From positions 124,001 to 188,000 of the forward strand of contig DEAD01000008.1 in NCBI GenBank assembly GCA_002346645.1: 64,000 bases of DNA. The letters are read 5' to 3'. Under the pieces are notes generated by a model. It was not told where the DNA came from and did not search any database. It was given only the letters and a program-made list of their open reading frames with translations. The stretch is from Dehalococcoidia bacterium UBA2991 (GTDB lineage Bacteria; Chloroflexota; Dehalococcoidia; Tepidiformales; Tepidiformaceae). Within the stretch, counting starts at the first letter, position 1; each line of letters opens with the position of its first letter. The position numbers were made by a program, and so were the translations under genes. This document shows positions 49,937 through 58,500 of this stretch, piece after piece.

Positions 49937-51040
49937 GTGGTACATGTCCTAGTCGCACCTCAAGAGTTCAAGGAAAGCCTGACCGCGAAAGAGGCAGCTA
50001 GATCGATCGCTCAAGGCATCGCCAAAGCGAGAAGGGATTGGACGATCGAAGAACTTCCACTCTCTGACGGAGGTCCGGGTTTCATAGACATTCTTTCTCA
50101 GGTAATAGAGGGCCAGCCTCATGCCACAGTCACCCACGACCCTCTCGGACGGATACGGACTACCCACGTTCTAGAAGTGACGGGAACTAAAACATGGTTC
50201 ATCGAGTCAGCACTGGCCAACGGTCTCTCGCTTACCACCCCGGACGAACGAGCCCCTTTACAAGCGAGTACCGAGGGAGTGGGGGAACTAATCTCAGCAG
50301 CGCTCAAAGGGAAAGCTAGACGCCTTGTCATTGGAGTCGGGGGTAGTGCCACCAGCGACGGGGGCTCAGGCATGGCGAGAGCATTGGGCGCCCGCTTCCT
50401 CAACAGCTCTGGTTTTGACTTGGAGCCGGGAACAGAGGCACTGGCAGAGCTAGCCCGAATCGACTGGTCAGCACCTGATTCTCTGATAGGGGTGGAGGTC
50501 GTTATTGCCACTGATGTGACAAATCCGTTGACTGGGCCGGAAGGAGCAGCAGTGGTCTTCGGCCCTCAGAAAGGCGCCTCTACGCACGACATCGAAAAAA
50601 TGGAGACCTCCTTGCGGCGCTACGCAGCAATCGTGGAACAGTGTCTTGGTGTATCGCTTGCGGAAAAACCTGGAGCGGGAGCAGCAGGTGGACTAGCAGG
50701 AGGCCTAATGGCCTTCCTGGGAGGCCGCATCACAAGCGGGTTCGACGTCGTAGCAAAGGCTACAGGCCTAGAGGAGCGGGTACGGCACGCAGACATCGTC
50801 GTGACTGGGGAGGGGAGCTTTGATGGGCAATCGGAGCAGGGGAAGACAGTAGGGCGTGTGCAACAAATGGCTGCGGCAACAGGGACTCGTTGCGTTGTGT
50901 TAGCCGGGCGCGCCCTCAAAGCATCGGGAGAGCTCCGCACAATAGATGAGCTTGAACCTGACATGCAGGTATCTATGCGGAATGCAGCAGACCTGCTACA
51001 GGAGTTGGCTGAGGATTGGGGAGCCTCAACTAGCGTCTGA
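49937..51040 (+). CDS. Glycerate kinase (GarK/GlxK type)
   Basis: Glycerate 2-kinase of 367 residues, which phosphorylates D-glycerate and links glyoxylate and serine-type metabolism to glycolysis. VLVAPQEFKESLTAKEAARSIAQGI, PLSDGGPGFIDIL, GVGGSATSDGGSGMARALGARF and GAGAAGGLAGGLMAFLGG are family signatures. Start GTG directly follows the stop of a 60-residue membrane-protein gene. Its 3' end overlaps the converging CitE-like gene by 15 nt. Confidence 0.92.
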   Translation: MVHVLVAPQEFKESLTAKEAARSIAQGIAKARRDWTIEELPLSDGGPGFIDILSQVIEGQPHATVTHDPLGRIRTTHVLEVTGTKTWFIESALANGLSLTTPDERAPLQASTEGVGELISAALKGKARRLVIGVGGSATSDGGSGMARALGARFLNSSGFDLEPGTEALAELARIDWSAPDSLIGVEVVIATDVTNPLTGPEGAAVVFGPQKGASTHDIEKMETSLRRYAAIVEQCLGVSLAEKPGAGAAGGLAGGLMAFLGGRITSGFDVVAKATGLEERVRHADIVVTGEGSFDGQSEQGKTVGRVQQMAAATGTRCVVLAGRALKASGELRTIDELEPDMQVSMRNAADLLQELAEDWGASTSV

Positions 51041-51847
51041 AGAGCGCTGGACCGCACGAAGAGCTTGGCGCACACGCGCAGCATCGACAACCCTGCCATT
51101 ACGACGAGCAACCCAATCTCCTTTGAGTCGCGACTCATAGGCTTCTATATCAGCGCGGGCATGTTTCAAAACGGTCGCAGTGGGAGTGAAGACATCGTTA
51201 GCTACAGAAACAAGGCGGACATCATCAAGGATGGCACCTGAAAAACCGTAGTTCGCCATATCACGCAGGGCCAAAGAGCTGCCATCGATCAAGGCCACTC
51301 CCTCGTGAGCGGCAGCAACGGTAATAACATTACCCCGCGCATAGGCCAGGCGGGGGCCGCTCTCCTCAAATCGAGCACCCACATCGCGAGCAAAAGCCTC
51401 CGAAGACAAGATGAGTCCAGCGGTACGGGGTACAGCAGCAAGGCTCTCACTAGCACACAGAAGGCCACGCGCAGTATCAACAATCGGAAAAAGAGCAATC
51501 TGTCCAGGCTCGATTCCACGGGCCTGCTCAAACTCACGAAGAAGGACAGCTGTATCACGAACATCCTGGGGCTCAGTACAGTGTGGCAGGAGCACTGCAT
51601 CCAATTTCGCATCCGTGACAGCATCGAGATCGCCGCGAGTGAGTTGGGTGCGAGGGTGATTTACTACAACAAGTACGTTCTTACCCGCCTCAGCGATACG
51701 TCCAATCGTCTCGTTGGTTGAAGCACGTAGTTCTGCAATGGGTTGGGATTCATCGGTAAGGCTTAGGAGTGTGGCATCAGCATCTGACTCAAGAACAGAG
51801 TCGAGCAATTCGCCAGGGTGGACACGGAGGATGCTACGAAGACGCAA
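51026..51847 (-). CDS. HpcH/HpaI aldolase / citrate lyase beta-like protein
   Basis: A 273-residue TIM-barrel protein of the CitE/malyl-CoA lyase superfamily. The start RSILRVHPGELLDSVLESDADATLLSL, the core LDAVLLPHCTEPQDV and IALFPIVDTARGLLCASESLAA match the family. The later part has RGNVITVAAAHEGVALIDGSSLAL. It probably cleaves or makes a hydroxy-acyl-CoA, but the metal-site Glu/Asp pair is not fully clear. Start TTG at 51847 follows a G-rich tract. It is 1 nt after the DinB stop. Confidence 0.78.
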   Translation of the reverse strand: MRLRSILRVHPGELLDSVLESDADATLLSLTDESQPIAELRASTNETIGRIAEAGKNVLVVVNHPRTQLTRGDLDAVTDAKLDAVLLPHCTEPQDVRDTAVLLREFEQARGIEPGQIALFPIVDTARGLLCASESLAAVPRTAGLILSSEAFARDVGARFEESGPRLAYARGNVITVAAAHEGVALIDGSSLALRDMANYGFSGAILDDVRLVSVANDVFTPTATVLKHARADIEAYESRLKGDWVARRNGRVVDAARVRQALRAVQRSSDAS

Positions 51848-51848
51848 C

Positions 51849-52367
51849 TTAGACCCCCCCTGCTACGCCACGGTCAAGAGCAGCAAGATTGAGATCTCCC
51901 CTGAGACCCATAATGCCCTGGAGGTGATCTAGTGCGTGTCGGTAAACGACTTCAGCGATCCACTGGCAGGTCACTGGACCCCAATTGCCATCATCCCGAA
52001 GATGCAACCACGCGGAATCGTCTAGTTCTCGAAAAACATCAAACTCTTCATCACGAACCCGCCCGAGCTGTTCCATTTGAGCTCCTAGAGGACTCGAGGC
52101 GTCATAGCGTTCATCTCGCCAGAGCCGACGACTGTAATTCGCCGGCTCTAGCATGTCTGGAATAGCCGCCCAACGAAGGAGCGGTAGGTAGAAGCGTTCT
52201 TCCATATCCACGAGATGCGCAACGTGCTCATGGATAGACCACTCATCACCGTCAGGAGCCCAATGGTGCTGCTCACCTGGAACATCCCGAACAGCCCAAG
52301 ATAGGTCAGCGTTAGTGGCGCGGAGCCTGGCAATCAGCTGGGTGCGGTATTCCCCGGTAAGACTCAC
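51849..52367 (-). CDS. DinB family protein
   Basis: A 172-residue four-helix protein of the DinB/YfiT group. LIARLRATNADLSWAVRDVPGEQHHWAPDGDEWSIHEHVAHLVDMEERF and the late WIAEVVYRHALDHLQGIMGLRGDL supply His residues that may form the metal site. Such proteins act as thiol transferases or metal-dependent hydrolases. Start GTG at 52367. It is followed without gap by the CitE-like gene. Confidence 0.82.
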   Translation of the reverse strand: MSLTGEYRTQLIARLRATNADLSWAVRDVPGEQHHWAPDGDEWSIHEHVAHLVDMEERFYLPLLRWAAIPDMLEPANYSRRLWRDERYDASSPLGAQMEQLGRVRDEEFDVFRELDDSAWLHLRDDGNWGPVTCQWIAEVVYRHALDHLQGIMGLRGDLNLAALDRGVAGGV

Positions 52368-52418
52368 GCCTGTCGAGTATAGACGCTGTTTAGACTATCG
52401 GCTGTTGAAAGACTACTA

Positions 52419-54305
52419 CTACACCAGTTCAAGGGGTTCACCCTCAAAGGTGCGCGAACCGCGACGGAGCTCAATAAGCTCCCCCACCTTAACCACACAG
52501 TCAGCCACCGGTGCATCTTGCACTCCACAGACATTGCAAGCGCCATGATGGCAGTCCCCAACAGTGTGCTCCCGAAAAACATCACGCCACTGACCACGCA
52601 GATAGCTCTTGTTTACGCCGCTATCGATATGGTCCCAGGGTAGGGGAGCAAAAGTATCCCACTCAACGTGAGCAAACCATTCCGCATCCACGCCGGTTAC
52701 AGCAAAAGCCTCTTCCCAAAGCGCAGGACGGAAGTGCTCGCTCCAGGCATCAAACGTAGCTCCACTACGCCAAGCATGCTCTATCGCCTCCGCGACACGA
52801 CGATCACCACGACTAAGAATTGCCTCCACGCGGCTGTCTGCAGGATCGTTCCAACTAAAGTCAACTCCAGCCGCACGACAGCCTTCCTTCAGGAGGCGGT
52901 GCTTGGGAGTAAGCTCTTCGGCAGTTTCCTGGCGAGCCCACTGAAAAGGAGTATGGGCCTTGGGCACATGATTGCTGGTGCTCACCCTGACATTGGAACG
53001 CCTCCCGACCTTATCACGGCCGATCTCTTTCACTCGACCACCAAGAGTCACAATGCCTTCCACATCATCCAGCGTCTCCGAGGGGAGGCCCACCATGAAG
53101 TACATTTTGATGCTGGTCCAACCGCGGCCAAAAGCGTTAGAAGCAGCACCGAAGAGGTCATCCTCACTAACAAGCTTATTGATGGCATTACGGAGGCGCT
53201 GGCTTCCAGCCTCAGGAGCGAGGGTGAGTGTGTGTTTTTTTCCCTTAGCAATGGCATTCGCAACATCAACAGAGAAACTGTCGACACGCGTACTGGGAAG
53301 GGAGATCTTAAGTTCGGGAAAGGTCTCGGTAAGCTCTTCAACCATAGGTACAATCCGGCTGTGATCTGTTGTACTGAGAGAGAGCAATGAGAGCTCTTCG
53401 TACCCAGTATTAGCGAGAAGCTGACGAGTCGTTTCCACTACTTCCTCTGGACTTCGTTCACGCGTAGGGCGGTAGATCATTCCGGCCTGGCAGAAGCGAC
53501 AGCCTTGAGTACAGCCTCTCTGAATCTCAACAGCAGCCCGATCATGGACAGTCTGGAGAAACGGCACTATTGGCTTCGTGAGGGCAGGAGGAAGTGACTC
53601 GACCACACGACGTTTGACGACAGCTGGAGCAGCTTGCTCAGTGGGCTCAAGGGCTGCGAAGTGGCCCATCTCATCATAACTAGCCCTGTAAAAGGCAGGA
53701 ACATAGACGCCGGGCATAGCAAGCAAGTCCCGCAGACGCCTAGCTCTTGGTGCATCTTCCCGCTTCCAATCTCGGACCAGATCGGCAAGCTCGGTGATGA
53801 TCTCCTCGCCCTCACCAAGAACAAAGGCATCTATAAATGGGGCAAGCGGCTCTGGATTGAAAGCACAGCTGCCACCAGCAATAACAATAGGATCGTCTTC
53901 GTTCCTATCTTTTGACCGGGGAGCTATACCCGATAGGTCAAGCATGTTGAGAATATTTGTATAGGTCAGTTCGTATTGCAGCGTAAAGCCGAGAAGATCA
54001 AAGTCACGCAAGGCATGCCGAGTCTCGAGGCTCCAGAGGGGAATCCCCTCAAGTCTCATCTCCGCCTCCATATCGGTCCAAGGAGCAAAGACACGTTCGC
54101 AGGCTACGTCATCCTTGGCATTGAGGAGGTCGTAGAGAATACCGAGACCCATATTCGACATACCTATGTCGTAGGCATCTGGATAAGCAAGGGCAATGCG
54201 CACCGTAGCGGCTTCCCAATCCTTGGTAACGGAATTCCACTCACCACCGGTATAACGGGCAGGCTTCGTTACACGAGACAGCAGGTGATCGATCTCAACC
54301 TTCAT
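52419..54305 (-). CDS. B12-binding radical SAM protein, TIGR03960 type
   Basis: A 628-residue radical SAM enzyme. The N-terminal cobalamin-binding-like domain has ALAYPDAYDIGMSNMGLGILYDLLN. The SAM cluster cysteines are in RGCTQGCRFCQAGMIYRPTR (265, 269, 272). The substrate domain has LAPEAGSQRLRNAINK and KMYFMVGLPSETLDDVEGI. The C-terminus has CHHGACNVCGV, a further cysteine group. This family is usually paired with a TIGR03936 (DUF2344) protein, but that partner is absent here. Function unknown, perhaps tRNA or RNA modification. Start ATG follows GAGGGAAGC. Confidence 0.9.
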   Translation of the reverse strand: MKVEIDHLLSRVTKPARYTGGEWNSVTKDWEAATVRIALAYPDAYDIGMSNMGLGILYDLLNAKDDVACERVFAPWTDMEAEMRLEGIPLWSLETRHALRDFDLLGFTLQYELTYTNILNMLDLSGIAPRSKDRNEDDPIVIAGGSCAFNPEPLAPFIDAFVLGEGEEIITELADLVRDWKREDAPRARRLRDLLAMPGVYVPAFYRASYDEMGHFAALEPTEQAAPAVVKRRVVESLPPALTKPIVPFLQTVHDRAAVEIQRGCTQGCRFCQAGMIYRPTRERSPEEVVETTRQLLANTGYEELSLLSLSTTDHSRIVPMVEELTETFPELKISLPSTRVDSFSVDVANAIAKGKKHTLTLAPEAGSQRLRNAINKLVSEDDLFGAASNAFGRGWTSIKMYFMVGLPSETLDDVEGIVTLGGRVKEIGRDKVGRRSNVRVSTSNHVPKAHTPFQWARQETAEELTPKHRLLKEGCRAAGVDFSWNDPADSRVEAILSRGDRRVAEAIEHAWRSGATFDAWSEHFRPALWEEAFAVTGVDAEWFAHVEWDTFAPLPWDHIDSGVNKSYLRGQWRDVFREHTVGDCHHGACNVCGVQDAPVADCVVKVGELIELRRGSRTFEGEPLELV

Positions 54306-54374
54306 CGCTTCCCTCTAACGGCTACTTGCGCCGCACCCCTCACATGGTAGCGGGAGCCAGTGTAGTGTGCGGCT

Positions 54375-55046
54375 ATGCAAGTCGACGCCATAGTAGTCGC
54401 AGCAGGCCGCTCGACGCGCTTTGGAACAAAAGACAAGCTGCTGACTGACCTAAACGGCCAGCCTTTGATTGCATGGTCGCTGTCCGCATTAGCCAAAGCA
54501 AGCTCGATCCGCAGGGTTGCGATCGTAGGACGGACAGAATTACTGGAGACGCTGGAGGCAATTGGACGAGAGGTTCTTGGTGAAGCCTTCCTCGCAGTGG
54601 TAGCAGGAGGAACACGGCGTCAAGACAGCGTCGAGGCTGGGTTACAGACAGTAACTAGCGATTACGTAGCCATTCATGATGGGGCGCGGCCGTTGGTCAC
54701 ACCTTCACTTATCAACGCTTGCGTTTCGGAGGCACAGAAAGCAGCTGGGGCAATCCCAGTCGCACCGGTAACGGACACGATAAAAGAGGTGGAAGGAGCA
54801 ATCATCGTGGGAAGTCCCAAACGAGAACGGTTGCGAGCGGCCCAGACACCCCAGGTAGTACATCGCCAAGCCTGGCTAGAAGCAGCAGCGATCTCTATGG
54901 AAGAGGAGACTGACGATGCAGCAATTCTGGCGCGTGCAGGGCTGCAAGTACGAACGGTTGATGGAGATCCCACAAACTTGAAGGTGACCAGGCTAGTCGA
55001 TCTCACCCTGGCACAGGCACTTCTTATTGAACGAGGTTTGGAATGA
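54375..55046 (+). CDS. ispD: 2-C-methyl-D-erythritol 4-phosphate cytidylyltransferase
   Basis: IspD of 223 residues, third step of the MEP isoprenoid pathway (MEP plus CTP to CDP-ME). VDAIVVAAGRSTRFG and KLLTDLNGQPLIAWSL are the CTP loop. IHDGARPLVTPSLI and the RAAQTPQVV stretch are the second half. It overlaps ispF by 4 nt (ATGA), so the two are translationally coupled, as in many bacteria. Confidence 0.95.
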   Translation: MQVDAIVVAAGRSTRFGTKDKLLTDLNGQPLIAWSLSALAKASSIRRVAIVGRTELLETLEAIGREVLGEAFLAVVAGGTRRQDSVEAGLQTVTSDYVAIHDGARPLVTPSLINACVSEAQKAAGAIPVAPVTDTIKEVEGAIIVGSPKRERLRAAQTPQVVHRQAWLEAAAISMEEETDDAAILARAGLQVRTVDGDPTNLKVTRLVDLTLAQALLIERGLE

Positions 55047-55528
55047 TGCGCGTCGGAATGGGTGAAGACCTTCACCGCATTGATGAGGCCAGACCTCTCA
55101 TATTAGGTGGCGTGACCATCAAAGGAGCGCCCGGTTTAGCCGGCCACAGTGATGCAGACGTCCTCTTACATGCCATTACTGACGCCGTTCTTGGAGCAGC
55201 AGGGAAAGGGGATCTCGGGACTCACTTTCCCAGTTCTCAAGAGCGATGGGCAGAGGGGGACAGTACCCAGTTTCTAAGGGAAGCCTTACGAATGGCCCAC
55301 GACGACAACTGGCTGCTGACAAACATGGACGCAACAGTACATGCAGAACACCCCCGCTTGGAGCCCCACCTCCCGTCCATTAGCCAGAGCATCGCAAGGA
55401 TCCTAGGGACTAACCATGAGCGAGTTAATGTGAAAGCAAAAAGCGGGGAAGGATTGGATGCCGTGGGACGAGGTGAGGCAATCAGGGCAACCGCTGTAGT
55501 ACTGCTGGAGGCAGCCCCTCAAAGCTAA
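55043..55528 (+). CDS. ispF: 2-C-methyl-D-erythritol 2,4-cyclodiphosphate synthase
   Basis: IspF of 161 residues, forming the cyclic diphosphate MEcPP. The zinc site is in VGMGEDLHRI (Asp9, His11) and GHSDADVLLHAITDAVLGAAGKGDLG. The later RVNVKAKSGEGLDAVGRGEAI is the usual NVKATT-type region. It starts within the ispD stop (ATGATG) and ends 40 nt before the converging rpoC. Confidence 0.95.
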   Translation: MMRVGMGEDLHRIDEARPLILGGVTIKGAPGLAGHSDADVLLHAITDAVLGAAGKGDLGTHFPSSQERWAEGDSTQFLREALRMAHDDNWLLTNMDATVHAEHPRLEPHLPSISQSIARILGTNHERVNVKAKSGEGLDAVGRGEAIRATAVVLLEAAPQS

Positions 55529-55568
55529 TCGAGACTAACTACCCTGCCTCTGAGATCAGGCCTTAGCC

Positions 55569-58500
55569 TTAATCAGCGTCTTCTTCATCAGCGGAACCTG
55601 AAAGCGAGTCGCCCTCAGGAACCTCGACAGCTACTGCCGCACCAGCTTCTTTTTCCGCCAGCATGCGCTCCAGTTCTGCTTCCTCATCAAACTCGAGGGA
55701 CTCTGGCAGGTCCAGCTCAGGAACGAACTCTCGCCGGGGTACTTCGATATCTCCACGTGCCGGAATGAGCTTACCGATGATGACGTTCTCCTTGAGACCA
55801 ACAAGCTTGTCGATTTTGCCCTCGACCGAAGCATTTGTTAGCACACGCGTTGTCTCCTGGAAGGAGGCCGCCGCCAGCCATGAGCTCGTATTTAGCGAAG
55901 CCTTGGTAACACCGAGGAGGACAGGTTGCGCGGTGGCAGGATCGCCACCTTCAGCCACAACCCGGGAAACAATCTCCTCGAATTCACGCCGAGCAATGAG
56001 GTCTCCCGGTAGGAGCCCCGTGTCGCCGGGATGGTCAACTCGCACGCGGCGAAGCATTTGACGCGTAATGACCTCGATGTGCTTGTCATTGATGCTTACA
56101 CCCTGCGAGCGATATACCTTCTGCACTTCATCAACCATGTAGCGCCGAACTGCATCTCGGCCTTGGATGGACAGAATATGCTGAGGGTTCTTGGCCCCTT
56201 CAGTAATCTGTGCACCAGCATCAATGGCCTCACCAGAACTCACGAGAAGGCGAGCCGCGGCAGGGATAGAGTACTCACGATCCTCACGATCCTCGAAAAT
56301 GACTTGCAAGGTCTTGCGGGTCTTCATCCGAACGATTCCAGGAATACGAGCGAGCACCTCAGTTGAAACCTCAGAGCCCTCCGTCTTTTTACCTTCAGGG
56401 GCGGCTCCCAGAACGCTTCCCACAACAACATGGTCGCCGTCAGCAACCTGCGCCTTTATCCCAACAGGAAGCTTGTACTCCTCAACAACAGTATCGACGT
56501 TGGAAACACGTACCAAACGCTGGACTCCGTCTTCAAGGACCTCCACAACACCATCAATCTCGCTAATTATGGCTTCACCCTTAGGTACGCGAGCTTCAAA
56601 TAACTCCTCTACCCGAGGAAGACCGCTAGTGATGTCAGTAGTGCCAGCGACACCACCTGTATGGAAGGTACGCATAGTAAGCTGGGTGCCCGGCTCACCA
56701 ATGGATTGCGCCGCTATGATGCCAACCGCAGTGCGAGGCTTCACAAGTTCACCGCGAGCTAGATCGCGACCGTAACAAAGCTGACAAATTCCATATTCAG
56801 CTTCGCAGGACATCGGAGTTCGAACATAAACGCGGGCTACCTCGATAGCTTCGATCCGATCGGCGGCGGCCTCATCTATTTCCTCGTTACGATCGACAAT
56901 AATCTCGCCAGTTCCTTCATCTGCAATCGGTGCTGCCGCGTAACGACCCACAATGCGATCACGGAAGTCCTCCAGCGTCTCACGTTCATCACGCTGTTCG
57001 ATCCAGAGACCAGTAGTGGTCTCGCAATCACGGTCGCCAATAATGACGTCCTGCGAAACATCGATCAGGCGACGAGTGAGGTACCCAGAGTCGGCTGTTC
57101 GCAGAGCGGTATCCGCAAGGCCCTTGCGGGCACCGTGAGTGGAGATGAAGTACTCCAATACGGTTAGACCCTCGCGGAAGGAAGCACGAATGGGCTCTGG
57201 AATGATCTGGCCATGAGGGTCAGCCATTAGGCCACGCATGCCTGCCATCTGTCGAATCTGGGTGATATTTCCCTTTGTACCCGAACTAGCCATGTAGTTT
57301 AAGGAGCCGTATTCGGAAAGACTTTCCGCAATATCGTTCTCAATACGGCGGGTGGTCTCACTCCATACCTCTACTGCACCTTGGTAGCGCTCATCCTGGG
57401 TAATGAGCCCCATCTGGTATTGCTCCTCGAGGTCTGCTACTTGCTGGTCTGCCTCAGCGATCAGCTCCTTCTTTTGGTGGGGCACAACTATTTCATGAAT
57501 GGCGATGGTGATTCCACTCTGCGTGGCGAAGCGGAAGCCCACATCCTTAATGCGGTCCACCACCTCTGCTGTGGGCTCACTGCCGAATTCGCGAAGGACA
57601 AGAGCCACAAGCCGACGAAGGGCAGGTCGGTCCATGGTGTAGTTCTGGAAAGGAAGTTTATCGGGAAGCACCTCGTTGAAAATGACGCGACCGATGGTTG
57701 TCTCCAGCAGCCGGGGCGCCTCCAAGTTCGGAACGGGAGTACCCGCAGCGTCACTCTCGTTATTGTCGGCGGCGGGCTTGTTGGTTCGCACCTTTATTGG
57801 GGCACGCAGATCAACATTTCCAAGATCGAAGGCAAGCTTGGCCTCGTCAAAGGAGGAATACACACCCCGGGAAGGGGTCCCATTGGCTTCAACGAAGGAA
57901 CCTCTGCCCCCTTCGCTGACCTCGGTCATGTAGTAGGAACCCAATACCATATCGAGGGTAGGCGTAACCGTAGGATCACCACTAGCAGGTGACAGCAAGT
58001 TCTTGGTGGAAAGCAGAATTTGCCGCGCTTCCGCCACAGCCTCGCGGCTAAGCGGTACGTGCACAGCCATCTGATCGCCATCGAAATCAGCATTGAAGGC
58101 AGCACAAACTAGAGGGTGCAGCTGAACTGCAGAGCCCTCGATAAGAACCGGCTGAAACGCCTGGATACCTAGACGATGAAGGGTAGGAGCACGGTTCAAC
58201 AACACAGGCCGGTGCCGGATGACCTCATCAAGGACATCCCACACCTCAGGTCGAGCCCTCTCAACGATGCGCTTAGCACTCTTTATGTTATGTGCGAGCC
58301 CCTTGGCAACCAGCGAGTGCATTACGAAAGGCTTGAACAGCTCCAGCGCCATCTTCTTGGGCAAACCGCACTGATGCAGCTTGAGCTCGGGACCAACGAC
58401 GATTACGGACCGGCCAGAGTAGTCGACCCGCTTTCCCAGTAGATTCTGTCGGAAACGCCCCTGCTTGCCTTTGAGCATATCGCTGAGGCTCTTGAGCTTA

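Noticed and set aside
56191..56775. Plus-strand 194-codon frame opposite rpoC
   Set aside because: Antisense shadow with Ser/Thr/Pro-rich composition and no domain.
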